From: an uncultured Bacteroidia bacterium
GTDB lineage: Bacteria; Bacteroidota; Bacteroidia; Bacteroidales; Prolixibacteraceae
Reading direction: 5' to 3'
Length of the DNA: 57,860 bases
NCBI GenBank assembly: GCA_903918045.1
Contig: CAIXCY010000004.1
Coordinates: forward strand, 1 to 57,860
The notes beneath the pieces are model-generated. The model searched no databases. It was not told the origin of the DNA and worked only from the letters and a program-made list of their open reading frames with translations. Positions 37,036-45,521 of the stretch are shown one piece after another; the first letter of the stretch is position 1, and each line of letters opens with the position of its first letter. Made by a program: the position numbers and the translations under genes.

Positions 37036-37857
37036 ATGCCATACTTTGACAAACGGGTTTACCAATATACGAGGATAATTGCGACCCTTGCAGTTTATAT
37101 AATCGGGACGATCCTGGCCATAGACAGTCAGGCACAAAAGATTGTAAAAAAGGCAATCCCGGATAAACTGGTGGTCCTCACCTTTGATGATGCACCTGCT
37201 TCTCAATATTCCATTGCCGCCCCTTTATTGAAAAAATACGGTTTTAATGCCACATTCTTTGTCTGTGAATTCCCTAATTTTAAAGATAGCACCAAATATA
37301 TGACCTGGTACCAGATACAGCAACTGGGTTTAATGGGATTTGAAGTTGCCAATCATACCAAGACACATCCCGGAGTCAGCCACTTAAGTAAGGATCAATT
37401 CCTAAAAGAATTAAAATACATTGATGATCAGTGTGATTCATTAAAAATTGGGAAGACTCAGACTTTTGCTTACCCGGGCTATGATCTGGATGCAAAAACG
37501 TTGGTTATCCTGCAGGAGCAGAACTTTCTTTTTGCACGTGCGGGGGGTGACCGCGCCTACGATCCTAAAACCGACCATCCTTATCTGATTCCCAGCTGGG
37601 CGATGAATTCGGAGAATATAGAAAGTATTCACACTGCTATTCTTCAGGCAAAGGATGGGAAAATAGTAGTTCTAACCATCCATGGTGTGCCGGACATCGA
37701 ACATCCCTGGGTAACCACGACCCCTGAAGTTCTGGATGAACATCTGAAATTCCTGTACGACAATCATTACAAGGTAGTTTCTCTGAAAGATCTCGCTCAG
37801 TATATGAATATAGAAAACGCATTAAGCCAGATTAAACCGGTTTTCGTAAAAAAATAA
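37036..37857 (+). CDS. Secreted polysaccharide deacetylase (CE4/NodB-like)
   Basis: The protein has 273 residues with an N-terminal hydrophobic segment ending near AIDSQAQK, so it is exported. The NodB domain shows LTFDDAPASQYSIAAPLLKK (metal-binding D52), NHTKTHPGVSHLS with H107 and H111 as zinc ligands, AYPGYDLD for the next motif, and VLTIHGVPD for the last. These enzymes remove N- or O-acetyl groups from sugars such as GlcNAc. The final motif here is I-H-G-V-P, close to the usual L-x-H. It is cotranscribed with an esterase-like gene 13 bp downstream. The two suggest a deacetylating pair, for example acting on acetylated glycans ahead of glycosidases. Confidence 0.82.
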   Translation: MPYFDKRVYQYTRIIATLAVYIIGTILAIDSQAQKIVKKAIPDKLVVLTFDDAPASQYSIAAPLLKKYGFNATFFVCEFPNFKDSTKYMTWYQIQQLGLMGFEVANHTKTHPGVSHLSKDQFLKELKYIDDQCDSLKIGKTQTFAYPGYDLDAKTLVILQEQNFLFARAGGDRAYDPKTDHPYLIPSWAMNSENIESIHTAILQAKDGKIVVLTIHGVPDIEHPWVTTTPEVLDEHLKFLYDNHYKVVSLKDLAQYMNIENALSQIKPVFVKK

Positions 37858-37870
37858 TTGAATTAAAACC

Positions 37871-38785
37871 ATGCATAAACAAATTACGCTATCACTCATT
37901 CTGACTTTAATCTTTTTCTGCAATCTTCAGGCACAGGTAGTTATCCCCTTGTACAATGGAGATATTCCCAATTCTATCGCCTATCCGATGAAGGAAGTGA
38001 CCCTGAACTGGGATGGTCAGTTCGGGGGTTACCGGAATATCTCCAAGCCGACCCTGGAAATTTACCTTCCTTCAAAAGAACAAGCCAATGGTTCGGCAGT
38101 CGTTATTTGTCCCGGCGGTGGTTACGGAATGGAGAGCTACCGGCTGGAGGGGCTAAACATTGCCAAAACATTTATAAATCATGGGACTGCTGCATTTATT
38201 CTCAAATACCGGTTGCCCTACGATTCAATCATGCCCAATAAATCGATTGGTCCGTTACAGGATGCGCAACAGGCGATTAAGGTTGTTCGGCAGCGGTGTT
38301 CCGGATGGAATATTGAACCGAACAAGATTGGGATTATGGGCTTTTCTGCAGGTGGACATCTGGCTTCGACTGCCGGTACCCATTTCGATACTTGTCTGGT
38401 CGCTAATGATAAACACACCAGTATTCGCCCCGATTTCATAATCCTTGTCTATCCGGTGATCTCGATGACAGATAAGCTCACTCATATCGGTTCGAGGAAG
38501 AATCTGCTGGGAGCAAATCCTACTGCTGAACAAATTAATTTTTTCTCGAATGAGTTCCATGTAACTGATAAAACGCCTCCAACCTATCTGACTCATACCG
38601 GTGATGATAACGTGGTGGATGTTGATAACAGCATTGTTTTTTACGAGGCATTAAGGCATCATAACGTAGCCACAGAGATGCATTTGTATCCGAAGGGTAA
38701 CCACGGTTTTGTGTTGTCGATACCCACCGAAGAGTGGATGAGCCCGCTATTTCTTTGGATGAAGAGTAATAAATGGGTGAATTAA
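37871..38785 (+). CDS. Secreted alpha/beta hydrolase, acetyl-esterase-like
   Basis: The protein has 304 residues and a signal peptide (MHKQITLSLILTLIFFCNLQ). It is an alpha/beta-hydrolase of the BD-FAE/acetyl-esterase type. CPGGGYGMESYRLEGLNIAK has the oxyanion G-G-G-Y. GFSAGGHLAST contains nucleophile S159, THTGDDNVVD an acid near D245, and YPKGNHGF histidine H278. Related enzymes remove acetyl esters from xylan or other polysaccharides. It follows the deacetylase by 13 bp and is convergent with the DUF3089 gene, whose stop is only 22 bp away. It is less related to the membrane-anchored pair at 10827-12823 than those are to each other. Confidence 0.82.
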   Translation: MHKQITLSLILTLIFFCNLQAQVVIPLYNGDIPNSIAYPMKEVTLNWDGQFGGYRNISKPTLEIYLPSKEQANGSAVVICPGGGYGMESYRLEGLNIAKTFINHGTAAFILKYRLPYDSIMPNKSIGPLQDAQQAIKVVRQRCSGWNIEPNKIGIMGFSAGGHLASTAGTHFDTCLVANDKHTSIRPDFIILVYPVISMTDKLTHIGSRKNLLGANPTAEQINFFSNEFHVTDKTPPTYLTHTGDDNVVDVDNSIVFYEALRHHNVATEMHLYPKGNHGFVLSIPTEEWMSPLFLWMKSNKWVN

Positions 38786-38807
38786 AATTCTTCATTATAA
38801 ATCCTTA

Positions 38808-39869
38808 TCATTCATGCTTCTTTGAAAGAAATTCATCAATTCTTAGTTTGATATTCCGCCGGATATTCATCCAGAATAGGTTGTAATCGTAAACATGGAG
38901 GTTCCTGATTCGTGCTTTTTTCTCATCCAGGACCCCCTCCGTGTCGACCCACAAAATCTTGGCATTTGGTTCAATTTCTGTTCCAACCGTATGGGGAATT
39001 ATCTTTCTGAATCCCATCATAATCCCTTCGTGTAAATCAGGTGATGCAAGCCCTCCGGCGGTTGTCCACGTCAAAGGGTTTACGCAAACCGAATTCCCCT
39101 TTTCGGCTGCAGCACCTTTGGGAATCTCCCCCTTCGCGTAACTGCGCCATCCGACATAACATCCCGTCTGATTGGCATGATCACCAATCGGGAGTTTCTT
39201 AAAAGCGTCTTTTTTGATCTGATATCCGATCACATAGGCACAAACCAGTCGTTTCCTCAAAGGTTTGCCGTCGAAAAACTCCTGCAAAAGCCTGATTGCA
39301 TGAAGACTCCCCTGACTGTGGGAAGCAATAATTATCGGACGGTTTTGGTTATAGTTTTTGAGAAAATAGAGGAATGCTTTTCGGATATCACTGTAGGCCA
39401 GATCGAAAGCCTGATTGGCTGAGGGGGTCCCATAAACATAGAACGCCTTCATATTGGCCTGACGGTACCGGGGTGCAAAGATCCTGCAGCTGCCGTTGAA
39501 CACAGTTGTCTGGAACAGTATCGACCGGGAATCGGTCTCATTATTAACTACCGTATCCCGTAGATCAGCATTCCAGGCGGCAGTTTTAGCCTCTCCAAAA
39601 AATGAGGTGGGATGGATAAAAAACACATCCGCACGCTGATCCCTTTTTTCATCTTTTAAAAAATCGGGGATACTATCGCTTGTATCTTCTTTAAACGGAG
39701 AGGCAGCCCAGTCATGAAGATTGCTGTAATCGGGTTCCGGACCACTGTTTTCAACCGCATCCCGGTCTAATCGTTTCTCAACAAGCTTTTTGAAGATCCT
39801 CCCCCGTTTTTCAGAAGGGGTAAAAGCAAGCAGAATAAGCGCTATTAAAATAAAAAGTAGTTTTTTCAT
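38808..39869 (-). CDS. DUF3089 alpha/beta-hydrolase-like protein
   Basis: The protein has 353 residues from the ATG at 39869, which begins a signal peptide or anchor (MKKLLFILIALILLAF). The upstream frame to 39950 runs through a large inverted repeat and is rejected. The DUF3089 pattern is clear: DVFFIHPTSFFGE, QTTVFNGSCRIFAPRYRQ, and a lipase-like elbow ASHSQGS with S185. Members have an alpha/beta-hydrolase fold and are presumed esterases or lipases of unknown substrate. It stands alone on the minus strand between the convergent esterase and the GH92 pair, and has its own upstream region with a striking inverted repeat. Confidence 0.72.
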   Translation of the reverse strand: MKKLLFILIALILLAFTPSEKRGRIFKKLVEKRLDRDAVENSGPEPDYSNLHDWAASPFKEDTSDSIPDFLKDEKRDQRADVFFIHPTSFFGEAKTAAWNADLRDTVVNNETDSRSILFQTTVFNGSCRIFAPRYRQANMKAFYVYGTPSANQAFDLAYSDIRKAFLYFLKNYNQNRPIIIASHSQGSLHAIRLLQEFFDGKPLRKRLVCAYVIGYQIKKDAFKKLPIGDHANQTGCYVGWRSYAKGEIPKGAAAEKGNSVCVNPLTWTTAGGLASPDLHEGIMMGFRKIIPHTVGTEIEPNAKILWVDTEGVLDEKKARIRNLHVYDYNLFWMNIRRNIKLRIDEFLSKKHE

Positions 39870-39945
39870 AAAATTCAAGGTAATTAGAAGGTATGGAGTA
39901 CCGCAAGATTTGTAGAAAAGATGAGTTCGCATTTTAAGGAGGTGG

Positions 39946-40003
39946 AGCATACCGCTATATTAATCTTTCAAAAGTTTCATCGAAGTAGATATTGCGGTAT
40001 GCT
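39946..40003. repeat. 15-bp inverted repeat AGCATACCGC...GCGGTATGCT
   Basis: AGCATACCGCTATAT (39946-39960) and ATATTGCGGTATGCT (39989-40003) are reverse complements with one mismatch, separated by 28 bp. They lie 77-134 bp upstream of the DUF3089 start and downstream of GH92 copy 2. It may be a regulator-binding site for the former or a terminator stem for the latter. No T-run was seen. Confidence 0.55.
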
Positions 40004-40095
40004 GTAACTTGTTGGAATATAGTTTATCCCTGATCTATAACTATAAACGGTGCTCTGAACCTTTGATTGCTCACCCTCAGATATTTAATTCAAAA

Positions 40096-42447
40096 TCATT
40101 GATGGACCGGCAGATTAGTCATCTCAAAACGCAAAGTCCCGCCTTTGGCAATCTCTGAATGAACAAGCCAGTAACGATCAAGAAGAACATCATTCAACCA
40201 TACTGTCTTGACATATTTATTTTCCGGACCATAATTATTTGCAATAATAGTCAAAACTTTATCTCCAATTTTTATCGATGACTTTTGAAACAACGGGGCT
40301 CCGATCTGATACCTGTCTGATCCGGCTACCGGATAGATTCCCATTGAACTCCAGATATACCACGATGACAAAGTCCCCGCATCATCATCACCGTCAATCC
40401 CTTCGTAGCCGGCACCATACTTATTCTCAAGAATCCAGCGAACCCATTTCTGAGTCAGATCGGGTCGTCCTGCAGTATTAAAGAGGTAAGCGGAATGCAG
40501 ATCCGGCTCATTCCCATGCCAGTAATACGAACCAGGGCTGAAGGTTCCCCGCTTCGGATCGGAAAGGGCGAAGAAATCGTTAAGCTCATTCACAAAATAT
40601 TCCCTGCTCTTAAAAAGAGATATCAACCCTGCAGGATCAAAGAAAAGGGCATATCTCCATTGCAATGCACTTCCTTCAACATAAGCGTTGGTATATTCAT
40701 GGTCAAAATCGAGATAGGTTAATTTTAAAGGGTCAAATTTCTTCACAAATTCGCCTGCAGTTGTCTTCGGGTGAAAATACTGTGTCGCAGGATTCCAAAT
40801 ATTTCGGTAAAACTGCGAATGATCGGCAAATAACTTCACATCATCTTTGTGACCCAGGGCATTTGCAAGCTTCGAAATGGCATCATCGGCATAGCAATAT
40901 TCGAGGGTCTTGCTCACGGACTTATCCATCAAATCATCGGGACAGTATTTATATTTTAAACAATCAGCCATTCCTCCCCTTGGATTGTACCCCTCCTTCC
41001 TCACTTCAATACCCAGGGCTGCCTTACGCATTGCCTGATAAGCAGTTTCTGCATCGAAATTTTTAATCCCTTTAAGATATGATTCAGTGATCACAATATC
41101 GGCAGAGGCGCCCAACATGGAGCCGGTATAACCACCACCCGAAGGCCAACGTGGCAGTGAACCACCCTGCTCACACATTTTCACAAGCGATACCATCATA
41201 TTGCGCTGCTCTGTTGGTGCGATAAGCGTATAAAGCGGATGAATAGTCCGAAAAGTATCCCACAATGAGAGATCGGTATAATAATTAAAGGCTGATGTTT
41301 GATGAATCTTCTTGTCAAAGCCAAGGTAGTCGCCATTTACATCGTTAAAAATGGTGGGCATCTGCAAGGAGTGATAAAGCGCGGTGTAGAATATATGTTT
41401 CTGATCATCTGTTGCCCCTTCAATCTTTATGGTTGCAAGTTTATCTTCCCAGAGCTGTTTGGTACGGCTTACGATTGTATCAAAAGTGACTACGCCGGCT
41501 TCTGCGTCCAGATTTGCACGTGCATTTTCAATGCTCACATACGAAATTCCTAGTCTTAGTTCAACAACCTGATCCTTTCCGGCTTTATTAAAACTGAGAT
41601 CTGCCCCTACTTTATCCCCTGATACATTGGTTTGGTTTTTGAAGATTTTTTCTCCGGACCAAAGGTCATGTCCTGTGAAGGGTTCACTAAACCTGGCCAG
41701 AAAATAAGCTTTTAATCCACCATAACGACCCGAAAATGAGTCGAATGTTTTTATCGTTCCGGTAACTTCATGCTTCTCCGGATAGACATTCACCGCTCCA
41801 TCAGCAGACCGGGCATGCCCCAATCCGCTTGAGACATCAATCAGGATATGGGGGACCTCATCTTTGGAAAACGTATAGCGATGGACTCCAACGCGGGCGC
41901 TTGCAGTCAACTCTGCCAGTATTCCCTGCTCCGGAAGCTTTACCGCATAATATCCCGGAAAGGCTACTTCATCTCTATGCGAAAATTCACTGTAGTGCCC
42001 ATTCCTGTAATCCTTTTGACTCTGTTCGCCAATAGAGGGTACCACTCTGAAGAGTCCTCCTTCATAGGCGCCCGTACCCACGAGCCGTGTATGACTGAAT
42101 CCCATTATCTTATGATCGCCATAATAATAGCCTGCAGTACTGATACTTCCCCCCTCTGCCCACAATGGATTCATGAAAAATTCGGTATCCGGGCTTAACC
42201 TCACCATCCCAAACGGGACGGTTACCCCTGGAATATCATCCGCACTCGTATAGGTTGGAAAACCACCGGTACCAATGAAAGGATTAACCCATTTACCAAA
42301 TGCTCCCGGTTTGGCAGAAACCACCATCTGCCCCTGCCTAACCCCTACGGTATGCTGATATCTCAAAAAGAATCCAAAGATCACAAGCGCACCAATGGTC
42401 ACGAGTAATAGGATCGTTAGCAACAGGTATTTTAATATTTTCCTCAT
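40096..42447 (-). CDS. GH92 alpha-mannosidase-like protein, divergent and membrane anchored (copy 2)
   Basis: The protein has 783 residues. Instead of a cleavable signal it has a long N-terminal membrane helix (about residues 5-28). VNPFIGTGGFPTYTSADDIP begins the GH92 N-domain with an insertion relative to the other copies. YVEGSALQWRYALFFDPAG keeps the candidate acid E590. The next motif is GNEPDLHSAYLFN rather than GNEPxHH, and the base region reads GIDGDDDAGTLSSWYIWSSM rather than GNEDCGQMSAWY. It therefore belongs to a different GH92 branch, probably with another linkage or substrate. The CHB_HEX and PA14 extensions are absent. It follows GH92 copy 3 by 34 bp and is probably driven by promoter C. 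Confidence 0.88.
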   Translation of the reverse strand: MRKILKYLLLTILLLVTIGALVIFGFFLRYQHTVGVRQGQMVVSAKPGAFGKWVNPFIGTGGFPTYTSADDIPGVTVPFGMVRLSPDTEFFMNPLWAEGGSISTAGYYYGDHKIMGFSHTRLVGTGAYEGGLFRVVPSIGEQSQKDYRNGHYSEFSHRDEVAFPGYYAVKLPEQGILAELTASARVGVHRYTFSKDEVPHILIDVSSGLGHARSADGAVNVYPEKHEVTGTIKTFDSFSGRYGGLKAYFLARFSEPFTGHDLWSGEKIFKNQTNVSGDKVGADLSFNKAGKDQVVELRLGISYVSIENARANLDAEAGVVTFDTIVSRTKQLWEDKLATIKIEGATDDQKHIFYTALYHSLQMPTIFNDVNGDYLGFDKKIHQTSAFNYYTDLSLWDTFRTIHPLYTLIAPTEQRNMMVSLVKMCEQGGSLPRWPSGGGYTGSMLGASADIVITESYLKGIKNFDAETAYQAMRKAALGIEVRKEGYNPRGGMADCLKYKYCPDDLMDKSVSKTLEYCYADDAISKLANALGHKDDVKLFADHSQFYRNIWNPATQYFHPKTTAGEFVKKFDPLKLTYLDFDHEYTNAYVEGSALQWRYALFFDPAGLISLFKSREYFVNELNDFFALSDPKRGTFSPGSYYWHGNEPDLHSAYLFNTAGRPDLTQKWVRWILENKYGAGYEGIDGDDDAGTLSSWYIWSSMGIYPVAGSDRYQIGAPLFQKSSIKIGDKVLTIIANNYGPENKYVKTVWLNDVLLDRYWLVHSEIAKGGTLRFEMTNLPVHQ

Positions 42448-42481
42448 AACAGCTAAAATTTATTGTCTGAATTTACCAGAT

Positions 42482-45403
42482 TCATTTATCGGTAAACAAC
42501 TCCTCTGCCTTAATCTCATGTTTTTCCATTCCGGGACCTGACCAGCTAACCTTTAAAGCCTTACCACCGCCACACTGAAAATATTTCACCAAAATTCTGT
42601 GCATTCCTGCTTTAAGCCCCACTCTTCCGGGCTCCTCCACCGCGCCATGATTGGCATCATTTTCAATTAGTTCGGCACCGTCAATATAAAGTTTGCTTCC
42701 ATCGTTAGAGATCAGGTAGAAATTGTAGAGTCCATCTTTGGGTACATTTATGTAACCAGCATAACGATAGCCATAATAAGTTTCTCTCGGAGCAATTTTA
42801 ATGCTGAATATATCAATGGTACCTGAACTTATCGGTTTGCAGATTTCAAAGTCATCGGTTGTAACAAAAAACCGTTCAAAATAATCATACGCTAATCCCT
42901 GTTTTACGTTTACATTTCCCGCTGATTCGCTTAAAACGGCCTTCTTAAACTCAATTGGAATTGAAATACTGGCCATTTTATTCTTTTCGAATGATTTCAT
43001 CTTCAACACACAAGATTCTTTAATCGTAATTGGGGATGAGTAAGCTGTTGATCCCTCAACAGGTTCAGAACCATCCAGTGTGTATCGGATGGCTGCATTC
43101 TTGGACTCGCAGCCAAGTTCAGCGGTGGTTGACTCTTCGAATAATGTTTCCCCCGATTTAATATACGGAAGCATTGTAACAGGGTCACCATTTTCGGAAT
43201 AAGGACGATTCATTGTTCCGGCTCCCCACTGTTCGTTCGGTCTTGGCCCCATTTCGAAAACAAGTTCGGAGCCATTCATTATATCATCGTGTCGGAGATA
43301 GGAGTTTGAATATTTCTTCCCGTTTAAGGTTGCTGACTGAATATATTTATTTTCGGGTGAATTATGATTTGCTTTCACAACAAATTTCTTTCCATTCCCG
43401 GGTTTAATTGTCGCCTTTTCGAACAAAGGGGAACCAATTGCATAGATTTTCTGTCCCGGAGCGACTGAATAAAAGCCTATTGCACTTAAGATATACCACC
43501 CCGACATCTGTCCGCAATCTTCATTTCCCGCCAGTCCCTCAGGTTTGTCTCTATAAAGTTCGGTTAGGATTTGGCGAACTAATTTTTGTGTCTTCCAGGG
43601 CTCTCCCACATAATCGTAAAGATAGGCCAGGTGATGGCCCGGTTCGTTCCCGTGCCAGTACTGGCCGATCGAGCCGCGCTCGTCGCTACCCTTTTTTAGC
43701 GTAAACAGTACATCAAGCCATTTTGAAAACTTCTTGTCACCACCTTCCAGTGCAATCAGTCCCTTTGCATCATGCGGAACAAACATATACTGATACGCAT
43801 TCCCTTCCGAATATGCGGAGTTAACCAGGGGATCAAACGGAGTTAGCCAGCTGCGATCCATCTTCTTACCCCGCATAAAACCGGTGGAACCATCAAACAC
43901 ATTTTCGTAATTGTGGGCGCGCTGGTGATAGGTCAGATAGTCCTTTTTCGCTCCCATCTCTTTTGCCATTTGTGAAATACACCAGTCGTCATAACAATAT
44001 TCGAGCGTTTTTGAGACTGACTCTCCCTGGCGATCACACGGGAGAAACCCAATTTTTTTATAGTATTTGAGCCCCAGTTTATCCAATTCTGCACTGTGTT
44101 TTATGGCTGTGAAAGCTTTTGTAAGATCATAATTGCGTATTCCTTTCATATAGGCATCAACAATTACAGGAACAGAATGATAGCCAAGCATATCATCGGT
44201 ATAGTTTCCGGCAAGGGGCCACATTGGAAGCCTTCCACCATCATCATAAATCTGCAAGAGGGTTTTGACAAAGTCGTTGGTACGTTTATGATCGATAATC
44301 GTAAATAAGGGATGCAAGGCACGAAAGGTATCCCACAGCGAAAAGACTGTATAATTTGTAAACCCCTTTGCCACGTGGACCTTATGATCTGTCCCGCGGT
44401 ATTTGCCATCAATATCCATAAACAGGTTCGGATTTAAAAAGGCGTGATACATCGCAGTATAGAAATTCTTTTGGTCTTCAGCCCTACCCCCCTGGACATC
44501 GATTTTCGCCAGTTCATCGTTCCATGCTTTTTTCGAACCGGCAACAATTCCGTCAAAATTCCAATCTTTGATTTCGGCACTTAAGTTTTTCCGGGCACCA
44601 TCGACACTAACTGCAGATGTTCCAACCTTTATGAATATTTTTTCATCCTTTTTCGTCTTAAAATTGACTGAAGCTTTTACATTTTTTCCACTTGCCTCTG
44701 ATTTACCTGTTAAAATAATATCATCAATGGCCAGATCAACGGATAAAAAAGGTTTGGAAAACCTTGCTACAAAATAGACATACTGGTCCCATGCCCATCC
44801 ATGAGAACGGCGTAAACCTTCAATCTCGGTATCGCTGACTTTTCTGATGTATAACTCTTCGGCACCTCCCGGATGTTGAAGATCGATAATTACATGTGCG
44901 CTATCCGATTGAGGGTATGTATATTTATGAAATCCACACCTTGGTGTAACAGTAAGTTCGGCCTTAACCTGATAATCCTTCAGAAAGACAGCGTAATAGC
45001 CCGGAGAGGCTGATTCCTGTTTATGATCATAAGTTGATTTATATCCTGACTTTCCCTTCTCAATACCGGGAATTAGGTTGATCTTTCCGACAGTGGGCAT
45101 AAACAGGATGTCACGGTATTCCGGTTCTCCCACTCCGCTTAGATGGGTATGAGAAAATCCCAGAATGGTAGAATCGGGATAATAGTAACCTCCGCAAATT
45201 CCGCCACCGGTTAATTTTGTATCGGGGCTAAGCTGGACTGATCCAAATGGAAAGGCTGCACCGGGGTAGGTATTTCCGTCTGCGGCAGTCCCCATAAAAG
45301 GATTCACGAGTTTGCTATAATCCGGGGTCTGACCATGGAGCTGCAGTATAAAACTGGATAATAAGCATAAAGAAAGCAATGCCAAAAATTTCTCGGATTT
45401 CAT
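42482..45403 (-). CDS. GH92 alpha-mannosidase with CHB_HEX-like and PA14 domains (copy 3)
   Basis: The protein has 973 residues with a signal peptide ending near SSFILQLHGQ. The GH92 core is complete: VNPFMGTAADGNTYPGAAFP and FGSVQLSPDT at the start, YSEGNAYQYMFVPHD near 530 with the candidate acid Glu, GNEPGHHLAYLYD near 583, and GNEDCGQMSGWYILSAIGFY near 625. A chitobiase-C-like segment (YTLDGSEPVEGSTAYSSP) near 770 is followed by a PA14-like domain (YRYAGYINVPKDGLYNFYLI) to the C-terminus, probably for glycan binding. Trimming of terminal alpha-mannose outside the cell is expected. It leads a two-gene GH92 operon and has promoter C directly upstream. The kinase gene cluster ends 119 bp further upstream. 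Confidence 0.93.
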   Translation of the reverse strand: MKSEKFLALLSLCLLSSFILQLHGQTPDYSKLVNPFMGTAADGNTYPGAAFPFGSVQLSPDTKLTGGGICGGYYYPDSTILGFSHTHLSGVGEPEYRDILFMPTVGKINLIPGIEKGKSGYKSTYDHKQESASPGYYAVFLKDYQVKAELTVTPRCGFHKYTYPQSDSAHVIIDLQHPGGAEELYIRKVSDTEIEGLRRSHGWAWDQYVYFVARFSKPFLSVDLAIDDIILTGKSEASGKNVKASVNFKTKKDEKIFIKVGTSAVSVDGARKNLSAEIKDWNFDGIVAGSKKAWNDELAKIDVQGGRAEDQKNFYTAMYHAFLNPNLFMDIDGKYRGTDHKVHVAKGFTNYTVFSLWDTFRALHPLFTIIDHKRTNDFVKTLLQIYDDGGRLPMWPLAGNYTDDMLGYHSVPVIVDAYMKGIRNYDLTKAFTAIKHSAELDKLGLKYYKKIGFLPCDRQGESVSKTLEYCYDDWCISQMAKEMGAKKDYLTYHQRAHNYENVFDGSTGFMRGKKMDRSWLTPFDPLVNSAYSEGNAYQYMFVPHDAKGLIALEGGDKKFSKWLDVLFTLKKGSDERGSIGQYWHGNEPGHHLAYLYDYVGEPWKTQKLVRQILTELYRDKPEGLAGNEDCGQMSGWYILSAIGFYSVAPGQKIYAIGSPLFEKATIKPGNGKKFVVKANHNSPENKYIQSATLNGKKYSNSYLRHDDIMNGSELVFEMGPRPNEQWGAGTMNRPYSENGDPVTMLPYIKSGETLFEESTTAELGCESKNAAIRYTLDGSEPVEGSTAYSSPITIKESCVLKMKSFEKNKMASISIPIEFKKAVLSESAGNVNVKQGLAYDYFERFFVTTDDFEICKPISSGTIDIFSIKIAPRETYYGYRYAGYINVPKDGLYNFYLISNDGSKLYIDGAELIENDANHGAVEEPGRVGLKAGMHRILVKYFQCGGGKALKVSWSGPGMEKHEIKAEELFTDK

Positions 45404-45451
45404 ATCATTACGGTTTAATCAATTGCGAAAATCAGTTGGTTGGAAGATCAC

Positions 45452-45513
45452 CAAAAATACAATTGGAAATCACTCAATACTTCTTTTATATTGAATAAAG
45501 CACATTAAATATT
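45452..45513 (-). promoter_or_regulatory. Conserved regulon promoter, copy C (GH92 pair)
   Basis: On the minus strand: AATATTTAATGTGC (plus 45500-45513), 16 bases, GAAGT (45479-45483), 19 bases and TATTTTTG (45452-45459), an exact -7 box. Architecture is identical to copies A and B. The ATG of GH92 copy 3 at 45403 lies about 48 bases downstream. The operator block starts only 8 bp after the stop of the histidine-kinase gene. Confidence 0.78.
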
Positions 45514-45521
45514 GATCCTGA

